From assembly GCA_029975055.1 (NCBI GenBank), contig JARKPU010000058.1, positions 248,001-312,000 of the forward strand: DNA of 64,000 nt, in the 5' to 3' direction. Origin of the DNA: Anaerolinea sp. (GTDB lineage: Bacteria > Chloroflexota > Anaerolineae > Anaerolineales > Anaerolineaceae). Every line of letters starts with the position of its first letter. Within the stretch, counting starts at the first letter, position 1. Under the pieces are notes generated by a model that was not told where the DNA came from, ran no database searches, and saw nothing but the letters and a program-made list of their open reading frames with translations. This document shows, piece after piece, positions 24,482-35,013 of the stretch. Both the position numbers and the translations under genes were made by a program.

Positions 24482-25650
24482 CAGGCAGCAGATTGCGCGC
24501 GGGCCCAGATGGCTTCCCAGGGGTCGGTGAGCAGGTTACCGAGCACGTCCACCACGCCCTGAGCCGGGAGCACGTCGCCATCCGGCTCGACGTACAACCA
24601 GGCCTTTCCGGCGCCCTGCGGCACTTCGTCGCCGGCCTGGGCGAGTTCGAGCGCCAGCGGGTGCAGGCGCGAATACGGTACAGGCAGGTCGTACACCAGC
24701 CGCAGGTGACGTTCGGCGGCCGCCTGGCGCGCCGCAGGCAGGTATTGGCTGAGTTCCTGCGCGCTGGCGCTGATCGAGACCTGCTGAACGCCCATGCTCA
24801 CCAGGCGCTCGAAGATGGCGGGCTCATCCAGGTGGTGATTGGGGGTGATCGTCAGGTGAGCGGTGACCGAAATATCTTCGGCAAGCACATCGCGCAAAGC
24901 CTCCCAGGAGGCATCTTCGCCCGTGTCGAGGATGAGCATCACATGGTCCAGCCCGCTTTGCAGAATCCGGTGCAGGTAATCGCGCTCGGCCAGGCGCAGC
25001 CCGTCGGTGATCAGGCCGGTGACCATGCCCAACTGGCTGGCGTAGCCGATTAGATCGGGCAGGTCGGGGCGCAGGGTGGGTTCTCCGCCGGTGAAAACCG
25101 CGTGCGGGATGCCCGCATCCCAGGCTTTCTTGAGGATGGCCTCCCAATCGACCTGCGGCAGCTCATGCTTCACCCGGTCAACCGGCGCAAAGCGGGCGTA
25201 GCCGGTTTCGGGCAGGCGGTAGGTGAGTGCACAGTCGAGGCGGTAGGGAGCCGAACTGGCGCCGGTGTAGAGGTTGTCGCGCTCGAAATCCAGGTAGGTG
25301 ACGGGGTCAAGGTCGGGCACCTCGACGAGGGCCTTGATGCGCGCGGTGAGGCTGTCGAAGTCGGCGCGGGCGGCCTCGACCGGGATGCCGTAACGCTCCG
25401 CAACCAGTTTCGCGGCCTGGTCGGCAGGCGTGGATTGGACGAAATAGTAAACGTACTCCGCGGCAGTCTGGTTGAGATGCACGACCGTGCTGCCATTGAC
25501 GACCAGCAGGCCGCGCCCATCAGGCTCGATGCGCAGGTGCAGCCGGAAGGGGAATTCGGCCTCGGGAGGGGCGGTGAACTGGTAGATGCCGGGCCGGACG
25601 GGCTGGTGCGGTGGAAAATAGCGCTGCATGAAGGAAATTAGGCGGTTCAT
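24481..25650 (-). CDS. PqqD-radical SAM-like protein lacking all cluster cysteines (pseudoenzyme)
   Basis: 389 aa. It is a close relative of its upstream neighbour and keeps the same plan: an N-terminal PqqD-like domain (about 30-105: LHLRIEPDGRGLLVVNG...LNQTAAEYVYYF) and a radical SAM-type barrel with HAVFTGGEPTLRPDLPDL. Where the neighbour has CNNECEHC this protein reads LPETGYARFAP, and the C-terminal SPASM cysteines are also gone (IPCQS is VLPAQG). Only one cysteine remains in the protein, so it cannot hold the SAM 4Fe-4S cluster. It starts one base after the neighbour's stop. Likely role: a structural partner or peptide-binding subunit. The reading frame is intact over its full length, so it is not decayed. 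Confidence 0.85.
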   Translation of the reverse strand: MNRLISFMQRYFPPHQPVRPGIYQFTAPPEAEFPFRLHLRIEPDGRGLLVVNGSTVVHLNQTAAEYVYYFVQSTPADQAAKLVAERYGIPVEAARADFDSLTARIKALVEVPDLDPVTYLDFERDNLYTGASSAPYRLDCALTYRLPETGYARFAPVDRVKHELPQVDWEAILKKAWDAGIPHAVFTGGEPTLRPDLPDLIGYASQLGMVTGLITDGLRLAERDYLHRILQSGLDHVMLILDTGEDASWEALRDVLAEDISVTAHLTITPNHHLDEPAIFERLVSMGVQQVSISASAQELSQYLPAARQAAAERHLRLVYDLPVPYSRLHPLALELAQAGDEVPQGAGKAWLYVEPDGDVLPAQGVVDVLGNLLTDPWEAIWARAQSAA

Positions 25651-25651
25651 C

Positions 25652-27049
25652 TCACCTCGCTTGCGAAAGAAGAGCGTGGATCGGTTCGGTTTTCAGGCGG
25701 GGGTTGGCCTGGCGGGAGAGCGGGCAGCCGCCGCCGCAGGTTTCGAAGATGCTGCACTCGCGGCATCCGGCGGGCACGCCGCGGCGCTCACGCAGGCTGA
25801 GCGCCAGCGGATGGTTCCAGATGCTCTCCCACGGGTCGGCGGGAAGCCGGCCAAGCGGCTGGTAGTAAGACTGGCAAGGGATGACTGCGCCGTCCGGCTC
25901 GATGCACATGGCATACAGCGCGGCGGTGCAGCCCTTCACGCCCAGGTCGAGGAGCAGCGGGTCGAACTCGCAGTAGCGCGTGGGAGTGTACCAGATTAAT
26001 CGCTGGCCGGTTCGCGCGGTGACCTCGCGGGCAGTCTCGAGCAGCGCAGGGAGGTGCGATTCCGGCAGGCCCGTTCCCGCAGCGGCCCCGCGGCCGGAGT
26101 AGATCAATGCGTTCAGGCCGATGGTGGGAACCCCCAACTCGGCCAGGAAATCGAGCGTTCCCCTCAGGCCGGGGCTGTTATAGACCAGCAGGGTGGTGTT
26201 GGTCATCACATACAGACGGGTGCGCAGGGCGTTGCGGATGCCCTCGACCGTCTCAGGCCAGGCGCCGGGCGCGGCCACCATGCGGTCATGCACGGCTTGT
26301 TCGTGCGACTCGAGCGTGACCTGGACGTGATCGAGCCCGGCATCCACCAGCGCCTGGACGAAGGCCGGGTCCTTCAGGCGGCGGCCGTTGGTGTTGAGGC
26401 CGGTGATCTGCCCGTTGCGCTCGGCGTGGGCGATCAACTCGGGCAGGTCGGCGCGCAAGGTCGGCTCTCCGCCGGTGAACACCACGTGCGGGATGCCAAT
26501 TTCCCACAACCGGTCGAGAATCTGCTTCCACTCGTCTGTCGAGAGTTCAGGGTAACGGCGCGAGCGGCCGTTGTAGCAGTGCTCGCACTCATTATTGCAG
26601 CGATAGGTCAGGGCCAGGTCCATGCGGTAGGGCGCTGAAGGCCTGGAGCTGAACGGCATGGTCGTTTCGAGGTCGAGTTCGCAGATCGGGCAGTGCTCGC
26701 CGGGGTCGGTGAGGGTTTCGATCTGGGCGCAAAGCTGCGCATAGTCGGCGGCGACTTGCTTTAGTGGGGCGTTATACCAGCGGCCAAGGGCGCGCACGGC
26801 CGCCTCGGGTGGGGTGCCTTCCAGGCTGAGGTAAGCCATGCGAGCGGCGCTCGGGTTGAGCTGGTAAGCCCGGCTGGCATTCACCAGCAGCAGGCCGCGG
26901 CCGTCAGGCTCCAGGCGCAGGTGCAGGCGCGCCTTGCCCTCAGGCGTCTCTTTGCGGTAGTGGTAGACTCCCGCTGAAGGGGGAGGGATCTCGCCCGTTG
27001 CCGAGAAGATATGCGCGAGGCGCGCTTGAAGGTCGGTGAGCAGGCTCAT
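25652..27049 (-). CDS. PqqD-radical SAM-SPASM maturase
   Basis: 465 aa from the ATG at 27049 (AGGATT upstream); an in-frame upstream codon lies inside the preceding gene. Domains in order: PqqD-like peptide-recognition domain (about 40-115), CPIC pair in the linker, radical SAM core with CNNECEHCYNG and VVFTGGEPTLRADLPELI, and a SPASM-type C-terminus with GC, MC, IPCQSYYQPLGRL, GCREC and ETCGGGC. These proteins modify ribosomal peptides or catalytic tails (PqqE, AlbA, thioether-forming enzymes). The substrate is most likely the Cys-Ala tail encoded seven bases upstream. Confidence 0.9.
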   Translation of the reverse strand: MSLLTDLQARLAHIFSATGEIPPPSAGVYHYRKETPEGKARLHLRLEPDGRGLLLVNASRAYQLNPSAARMAYLSLEGTPPEAAVRALGRWYNAPLKQVAADYAQLCAQIETLTDPGEHCPICELDLETTMPFSSRPSAPYRMDLALTYRCNNECEHCYNGRSRRYPELSTDEWKQILDRLWEIGIPHVVFTGGEPTLRADLPELIAHAERNGQITGLNTNGRRLKDPAFVQALVDAGLDHVQVTLESHEQAVHDRMVAAPGAWPETVEGIRNALRTRLYVMTNTTLLVYNSPGLRGTLDFLAELGVPTIGLNALIYSGRGAAAGTGLPESHLPALLETAREVTARTGQRLIWYTPTRYCEFDPLLLDLGVKGCTAALYAMCIEPDGAVIPCQSYYQPLGRLPADPWESIWNHPLALSLRERRGVPAGCRECSIFETCGGGCPLSRQANPRLKTEPIHALLSQAR

Positions 27050-27056
27050 TGGAATC

Positions 27057-28751
27057 CTAGCGGCCGCCCCCGGCGCAGGCGCAGGCGCAGCCGGCACAGG
27101 CGCACGCGCAGGCGCAGGAACGCCCGCCGCCTCCGCCTCCGCCGCCCCGCCAGGTGGAGGAGGTCGTCTTGGGCACGGGGTTGGTCGAATTGGTGATGCC
27201 CGAGGTGAAGCTGGTCACGTCGCCCAGGACCCCGGAGGCAAACGATTGCACGCCCCCGGCGATGGACGCGGCGAAATCACCCCCGGGCAGCGAAGGCAGG
27301 GACGAGGAGGAGGGGGCTTTGCCAACCTGCATCGGGGTGCTGGTGGTGGTCGGCGCAGCCGAGCCGCGGCTGAAGGTGGGGTCGTAGCGCCCCCACCACA
27401 TCGGCACGATCACCGGCCCGGTGCCGAAGGTCTGGCGCGAACGGTCATCGAAGCGCCGGTCGAGCATCGTCCAGTCCATGTTCTCATCGAAGCGCTGCAT
27501 GCGCACCTCGGGCGTGTCGGCGGCTTCTACCTGCTGCCAGGCCTTCGCCATGATGTCCTGATAGTAGGCCAGGGTTTCCTTCCGGCTGAAACCGCGCATC
27601 TTTTCGGAGACGGTCTTCACCAGGGCGATCATCATATCTTGCAGCGCCTTGCGCTGCTCTTTCGGGCTGGGCATGGTCATCGCCGAGATGAATTCCGTCT
27701 CGTAGGATTGAAGCTCGGTTCCGGCGGGGGCGGGCGTGGCTTGAATCTTGAGCGGCTCGCGCGTGACGACCGCGGCGGCGCCTTTCTTGACCACCGAGAA
27801 GAGGATCATGCTGAGGATCTTATCCATCGGCTGTTCCATCAGGATAGCGGCTTCCACGGCTGTCAGCCCGCGCTTGATGCCGTTTCCTTCCAGCGAGATT
27901 TTCGGCGGCAGGTATTGCAGGCGGCGTTTTCTGCTGGCCACGACCGATGCCCAGATGATCAGCCCCATAAAACCGGCAAAACCGAGGCAGAAAAGCGCCG
28001 GGCAGATGCTTTCCCAGGCGGTGGAGGTGATGATTGGCTCGGTTTTCAGGGCCGCCGAAGGGACGATGCGCTGCGGGAACGCCGCGCCAAAGATATACTG
28101 CGCCGAGGCGCTGGCCGAAGCCGTCTGCCAGCGGTAGAAAACCCGCCCGTCCGAGTCGAAGCCCGATTCCGGCTGATCTTGGCCGGGCCAGCCCTGCGGG
28201 GTGAACCAGCGCGGCTCTTCCGGCTGCAGACCAATCGGCAGGTGCAGCGTCACGGTCAGGTTGGTGCTGCCGGTGACGAAATTGCTCTCAAAGGAATTGG
28301 GCGAGAACTGGAAACTGGTGTAATCTTCCGAGACGTCGGGTACTTTATTGGTCTTATAGAGCATATCGCCCACGCCGGCAATCGTCACCTTCAGGGTGCC
28401 GCGTGCGCCGGGCCGGATGGCGCGGCTGCCCAGGTCGATCGCAACGCCGGGTTTAACATACGGCGAGCTTTCGATCGAGCGCACCGGCTGGTCGTCAATG
28501 GTGGCCGAGACGTTGCTCATGCTGTAGTTGTAGGTGGGGATGCCGATGTCCACAATGTCGATGGTCGCGCCGGACGGTTCATTGTTGAAGACATAGATAT
28601 AAGTCACCGTCGCCATCCCGTCAACGTTCATATACAGGTCGGCTTCTTCACGCTCGACGTTGAAATACAGGTTCTGCGCGGCGGCAGGGCCGGCGCTGAT
28701 CAGTAAGACCAGAAAGACGGCCAGTATGAGCAAACTGCGCTTGCGAAGCAT
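27057..28751 (-). CDS. DUF2207-like membrane protein with a (Cys-Ala)n C-terminal tail
   Basis: 564 aa from the ATG at 28751 (GGGAGG site). A cleavable signal peptide ends ...AGPAAAQ. An extracytoplasmic beta-rich domain of about 240 residues follows, then one transmembrane helix near residue 265 and a cytoplasmic part containing GLTAVEAAILMEQPMDKILSMILF, as in DUF2207 proteins. The last 35 residues are a Gly run (eight in a row) and CACACACAGCACACA, seven Cys alternating with Ala, then GGGR. With the N-terminus outside and one helix, the tail is cytoplasmic, where the maturases are. The stop is seven bases before the radical SAM gene. Confidence 0.85.
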   Translation of the reverse strand: MLRKRSLLILAVFLVLLISAGPAAAQNLYFNVEREEADLYMNVDGMATVTYIYVFNNEPSGATIDIVDIGIPTYNYSMSNVSATIDDQPVRSIESSPYVKPGVAIDLGSRAIRPGARGTLKVTIAGVGDMLYKTNKVPDVSEDYTSFQFSPNSFESNFVTGSTNLTVTLHLPIGLQPEEPRWFTPQGWPGQDQPESGFDSDGRVFYRWQTASASASAQYIFGAAFPQRIVPSAALKTEPIITSTAWESICPALFCLGFAGFMGLIIWASVVASRKRRLQYLPPKISLEGNGIKRGLTAVEAAILMEQPMDKILSMILFSVVKKGAAAVVTREPLKIQATPAPAGTELQSYETEFISAMTMPSPKEQRKALQDMMIALVKTVSEKMRGFSRKETLAYYQDIMAKAWQQVEAADTPEVRMQRFDENMDWTMLDRRFDDRSRQTFGTGPVIVPMWWGRYDPTFSRGSAAPTTTSTPMQVGKAPSSSSLPSLPGGDFAASIAGGVQSFASGVLGDVTSFTSGITNSTNPVPKTTSSTWRGGGGGGGGRSCACACACAGCACACAGGGR

Positions 28752-28794
28752 ATTCCCTCCCAGGATTATCCGGCGCCCGGTAAAGCCCCCCGGC

Positions 28795-29145
28795 TCACCA
28801 CTTGGGTTCTTCGGTAATTTGATAAACGGTATGGCAATAAGGGCAGGTGACCATGGGCGCGCCATTGACCACTTTGATATTCTCGGCAGTGAGCACGCCC
28901 CCGCAGGATTTGCATTTGAGCGAATCCATGTTGACGTTCCCGGGCAGGTCCACCTTGAGGGTGACGTTGGTGGTCTCCACCTTGGGCTTGCGGCCGACGA
29001 AGTAGATGATCGCCAGGCCGATCAGCGCCGTGAGGATGCCGATGATGAGGTAACTGGGCTGCCCATTGGCAGAGAACGCTCCCCAGATGAAGATGACGCC
29101 AAAAAATACGAGGATGGCGGCCACAATATAGCCAACGGTTTTCAT
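28795..29145 (-). CDS. Small membrane protein with C-terminal zinc ribbon
   Basis: 116 aa from the ATG at 29145 (CCGGAGG site). Two transmembrane helices (VGYIVAAILVFFGVIFIWG and YLIIGILTALIGLAIIYFV) are followed by a zinc ribbon, CKSCGG...TCPYCHTVYQI. It is the first gene of the leftward cassette and lies 43 bases before the tail-bearing membrane protein. It could be an assembly partner of that protein or bind nucleic acid or peptide; there is no direct evidence. Confidence 0.8.
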   Translation of the reverse strand: MKTVGYIVAAILVFFGVIFIWGAFSANGQPSYLIIGILTALIGLAIIYFVGRKPKVETTNVTLKVDLPGNVNMDSLKCKSCGGVLTAENIKVVNGAPMVTCPYCHTVYQITEEPKW

Positions 29146-29169
29146 TTGCAGACCTCCGGGTATGCACAT

Positions 29170-29198
29170 AGTGTAGCATCGTTACATAGGGGGTGCAA
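29170..29198 (-). promoter_or_regulatory. Promoter of the Cys-tail/radical SAM cassette
   Basis: On the minus strand TTGCAC (29198-29193) and TACACT (29175-29170), spacing 17 bp, with a leader of about 18 bases that contains the CCGGAGG ribosome site. No internal promoter is obvious before the methyltransferase, so all five genes may share it. Confidence 0.6.
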
Positions 29199-29226
29199 CA
29201 AGAGCGATGTCATGAAGATTACCTGA

Positions 29227-32609
<3,383 letters not shown>

Positions 32610-32616
32610 TGCTCAA

Positions 32617-32654
32617 TGAGAAAGGGGCTGCCCGGCGGGGCGGCCCCTTTCTCA
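32617..32654. terminator. Hairpin between the RlmI-like gene and the tmRNA
   Basis: A 12-bp perfect stem, TGAGAAAGGGGC with GCCCCTTTCTCA. It follows the RlmI-like stop by seven bases and the tmRNA 3' end by eight on the other strand, so it can serve both. There is no true T run on either side. Confidence 0.6.
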
Positions 32655-32662
32655 TTCGGTAC

Positions 32663-33054
32663 AGGTGGAGATGGCGAGAATCGAACTCGCGTCCGAAAGA
32701 TTCGACCCACGAACATCTACGAGCGTAGCCGGTCCTTGTTGTCGCCGGCAGCCCCAGGACAGGCAGGATGAGCCGCCGGCCATTCACTTGGGCCCGAAAG
32801 CCCTCTTTTGCCCGCTTCGTGACCCTTTCGGGCAGCACCCCGGCTTTGTTGCGCCTGCTCGACCTCCGGCCAGGGAGCGGGGCCGGCAGACGTCACCCCG
32901 AAGGGTGAATTGCCACCTCAAGCTGCGTTAAGCAGCGAGCGGGAGGGCGGAGTAAGTGTTGTTGGCACTTAATGGTTTGTACTGATTTATCGAGGTCGGT
33001 ACCTCTCGGCTCGCAGTCCGGGACCAGCCTCTCCCGTCGAAGCCTGTCATCCCC
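32663..33054 (-). ncRNA. ssrA: tmRNA (transfer-messenger RNA)
   Basis: About 392 nt. The 5' end GGGGATGACAGGCTTCGACG pairs with the 3' CATCTCC (one G-U pair) to form the tRNA-like acceptor, and the 3' side has a T arm, GAGTTCGATTCTC. The tag begins at GCC (32966) and reads ANNTYSALPLAA, ending with TAA at 32930-32928. The 3' end is ACCT on the gene, so CCA is not encoded and must be added. It rescues stalled ribosomes; the tag ends LAA as expected for protease recognition. Confidence 0.95.
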
Positions 33055-33063
33055 GGTGAGTCT

Positions 33064-33069
33064 ATTATA
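33064..33069 (-). promoter_or_regulatory. -10 box of ssrA
   Basis: TATAAT on the minus strand, ending nine bases before the predicted RNA 5' end at 33054. No good -35 match at 17 bp. Confidence 0.6.
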
Positions 33070-33240
33070 TCATGGAGCGGTTCGACCTGCGCGGGTAGCC
33101 TGTAGAATCCCATATTCAAACATCCGGCTTTGCTGTGCGGCGAGAAAGAGGGTAACAACCTTTCCTTCGCCCTTGCGTAAATAGGGTGTAGAATCTGAAC
33201 TTGTGCCGGATCGCACAAATCCCTCGGGCAGGAGGTAGTG

Positions 33241-34173
33241 ATGATCACGATTTACAAGAATACCGAGACCGGCCTGGAAGTGATCCCCGAGGTCGTCACC
33301 GGCTGCTGGATCAGCGCCATTGATCCTTCGGCAGACGAGATCGAAGAACTTGTGGCGTTGGGGATCCCGCAGGATTTTATCGTTTATTCTCTCGACCTGG
33401 ATGAACGCTCGCGCACCGAAAAAGAGGATGACGGGGTGATCCTCATGCTGCTGCGCATCCCTTACTTCCAGGGCGTGAAGATGGACATCCCTTACACGAC
33501 CATTCCACTGGGTGTGATCATGCACTCACGCTTCGTGGTGACGGTTTGCCGCCGCCAGAACGACGTGGTGCAGGAGCTTTGCTCAGGCCGGATGAAAGGC
33601 CTTTCGACGGCCAAGCGCAACCGTTTTGCGCTGCGCATCCTGCTGGCGACAGCCAACCGTTACCTGATCTACCTGCGCGAGATCAACCGCATCGTCGAAG
33701 CGCTGGAAGACCAGATCACCCTTTCCTCGCGCAACCGCGAGATCCTGGAATTGCTCAAGTATCAGAAGAGCCTGGTGTACTTCACCACGGCGCTGCGCTC
33801 GAACGAGTTGATGATGGAACGCCTGCAACGCTGGCAGACGTTCAAGGCCTTCCCGGATGACGAAGACTTGCTGGAAGATGTGATCACCGAGAACCAGCAG
33901 GCCATCGAAATGGTGGGCATATCGAGCAACATTCTCAGCTCAATGATGGACGCCTTCGCTTCGATCATCTCGAACAACCTGAACGTGGTGATGAAGTTCC
34001 TCGCCTCGGTGACGATCGTGATGAGCATTCCGACCATCGTGACCAGCTTCTTCGGCATGAACGTGACGCTCCCCTTTGCCGATCACCCGCTGGCGGCGCT
34101 TTTTGTGGTGCTGATCTTCCTGGCCATTTCCGGTCTGGTCATTTCCATCTTCATGAAGCGTGATTGGTTCTAG
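33241..34173 (+). CDS. CorA-family divalent-cation transporter
   Basis: 310 aa from the ATG at 33241 with GGAGGT four bases upstream; a GTG at 33238 is also possible. The long cytoplasmic part is helical. The C-terminal pore has the GMN motif at residues 272-274 (FFGMNVTLPF), two transmembrane helices, and a basic KRDWF end, typical of the CorA family that moves Mg2+ (or Co2+, Ni2+). A TAGAAT box at 33188-33193 lies upstream. Confidence 0.9.
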   Translation: MITIYKNTETGLEVIPEVVTGCWISAIDPSADEIEELVALGIPQDFIVYSLDLDERSRTEKEDDGVILMLLRIPYFQGVKMDIPYTTIPLGVIMHSRFVVTVCRRQNDVVQELCSGRMKGLSTAKRNRFALRILLATANRYLIYLREINRIVEALEDQITLSSRNREILELLKYQKSLVYFTTALRSNELMMERLQRWQTFKAFPDDEDLLEDVITENQQAIEMVGISSNILSSMMDAFASIISNNLNVVMKFLASVTIVMSIPTIVTSFFGMNVTLPFADHPLAALFVVLIFLAISGLVISIFMKRDWF

Positions 34174-34204
34174 CGACACCAGCAGAAGTCTGGCGGGCAA
34201 GCCG

Positions 34205-34229
34205 GCGGGCGCGCCCGCTTTTTCTTTTT
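34205..34229 (+). terminator. Intrinsic terminator after the CorA-like gene
   Basis: GCGGGCGCGCCCGC forms a five-base G-C stem around CGCG and is followed by TTTTTCTTTTT. Confidence 0.75.
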
Positions 34230-34237
34230 ACAGGCCT

Positions 34238-34266
34238 TTGCGGCAAGCTGCCAGGGAGGGTACAAT
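34238..34266 (+). promoter_or_regulatory. Promoter of the ABC/AttH operon, probably leaderless
   Basis: TTGCGG at 34238-34243 and TACAAT at 34261-34266 with 17-bp spacing. The -10 ends six bases before the ATG at 34273, with no ribosome site between. Confidence 0.65.
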
Positions 34267-34272
34267 GCATGC

Positions 34273-35013
34273 ATGCAACGTAACCAACATCACACCGGCC
34301 AAAACGGCCGCCAACCGCAGGCCGGTGATGGCTTCCTGCGCCTGATCGACCTGTGCAAGAGCTACCAGGAAGGCGCCCAGGCGCGCCACGTGCTCGAAAA
34401 CACCAGCCTTGAGGTGCGGCGGGGTGAGGTGATCGCCATCCTGGGCAAGAGCGGGAGCGGAAAGACCACCCTGCTCAACCTGATCAGCGGGATCGACCAG
34501 GTGGACTGCGGCGAAGTGTTCCTCGATGGGCTGCGCCTGACCGGCCTCAGCGAGACGGAGCGCACGCTCATCCGGCGCAGAAAAATCGGCTTCATTTTTC
34601 AATTCTTCAACCTCATTCCCACGCTGACGGTGTGGGAGAATGTGCTCTTGCCGCTGGAATTAAACGAGCAGATGGAGCCAGGCGGTGCGGAGCGGGCGCG
34701 CCTTTTGATCGAAACGGTGGGGCTTGCGGGCCGCGAAAGGGCTTACCCCGACCGGCTTTCGGGCGGCGAGCAGCAGCGCGTGGCGATTGCCCGTGCCCTG
34801 GTGCACGACCCCCTGCTGGTGCTTGCCGATGAGCCGACCGGAAACCTGGATGACGAGACCGGAAAGCACATCCTGGCGCTGCTCGACCGGCTCACCCGGC
34901 AGGCCGGCAAGAGCCTGGTGCTGGTGACGCATTCGCCGGAGGCAGCGGCCTTTGCCGACCGGGTGTTCAACCTGCGCGAGGGGCGGCTGGTGCCGGTCGA
35001 AAAAAGGATATGA
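34273..35013 (+). CDS. ABC transporter ATP-binding protein (LolD/MacB type)
   Basis: 246 aa. Walker A is GKSGSGKTT (residues 58-66), the signature is LSGGEQQR, Walker B is [13 protein letters not shown], and the switch His is in LVTHSPEAA. The size and motifs match the ATPase of MacB/LolCDE-type exporters or extractors, which move lipids, peptides or lipoproteins from the outer leaflet. Two other ATGs sit at 34265 and 34269; the one at 34273 is in frame and at the promoter's start site. It overlaps the permease by four bases (ATGA). Confidence 0.9.
   Translation: MQRNQHHTGQNGRQPQAGDGFLRLIDLCKSYQEGAQARHVLENTSLEVRRGEVIAILGKSGSGKTTLLNLISGIDQVDCGEVFLDGLRLTGLSETERTLIRRRKIGFIFQFFNLIPTLTVWENVLLPLELNEQMEPGGAERARLLIETVGLAGRERAYPDRLSGGEQQRVAIARALVHDPLLVLADEPTGNLDDETGKHILALLDRLTRQAGKSLVLVTHSPEAAAFADRVFNLREGRLVPVEKRI

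Noticed and set aside
24481..25650. Possible pseudogene because all radical SAM cysteines are missing
   Set aside because: The frame is intact, ends overlap neighbours exactly, and the PqqD and barrel motifs are kept, so it looks selected and not decayed.
27036..28706. A 556-codon plus-strand frame opposite the Cys-tail membrane protein
   Set aside because: Its Gly/Ala/Arg/His-rich product has no motif, while the opposite strand has a signal peptide, a membrane helix and a ribosome site.
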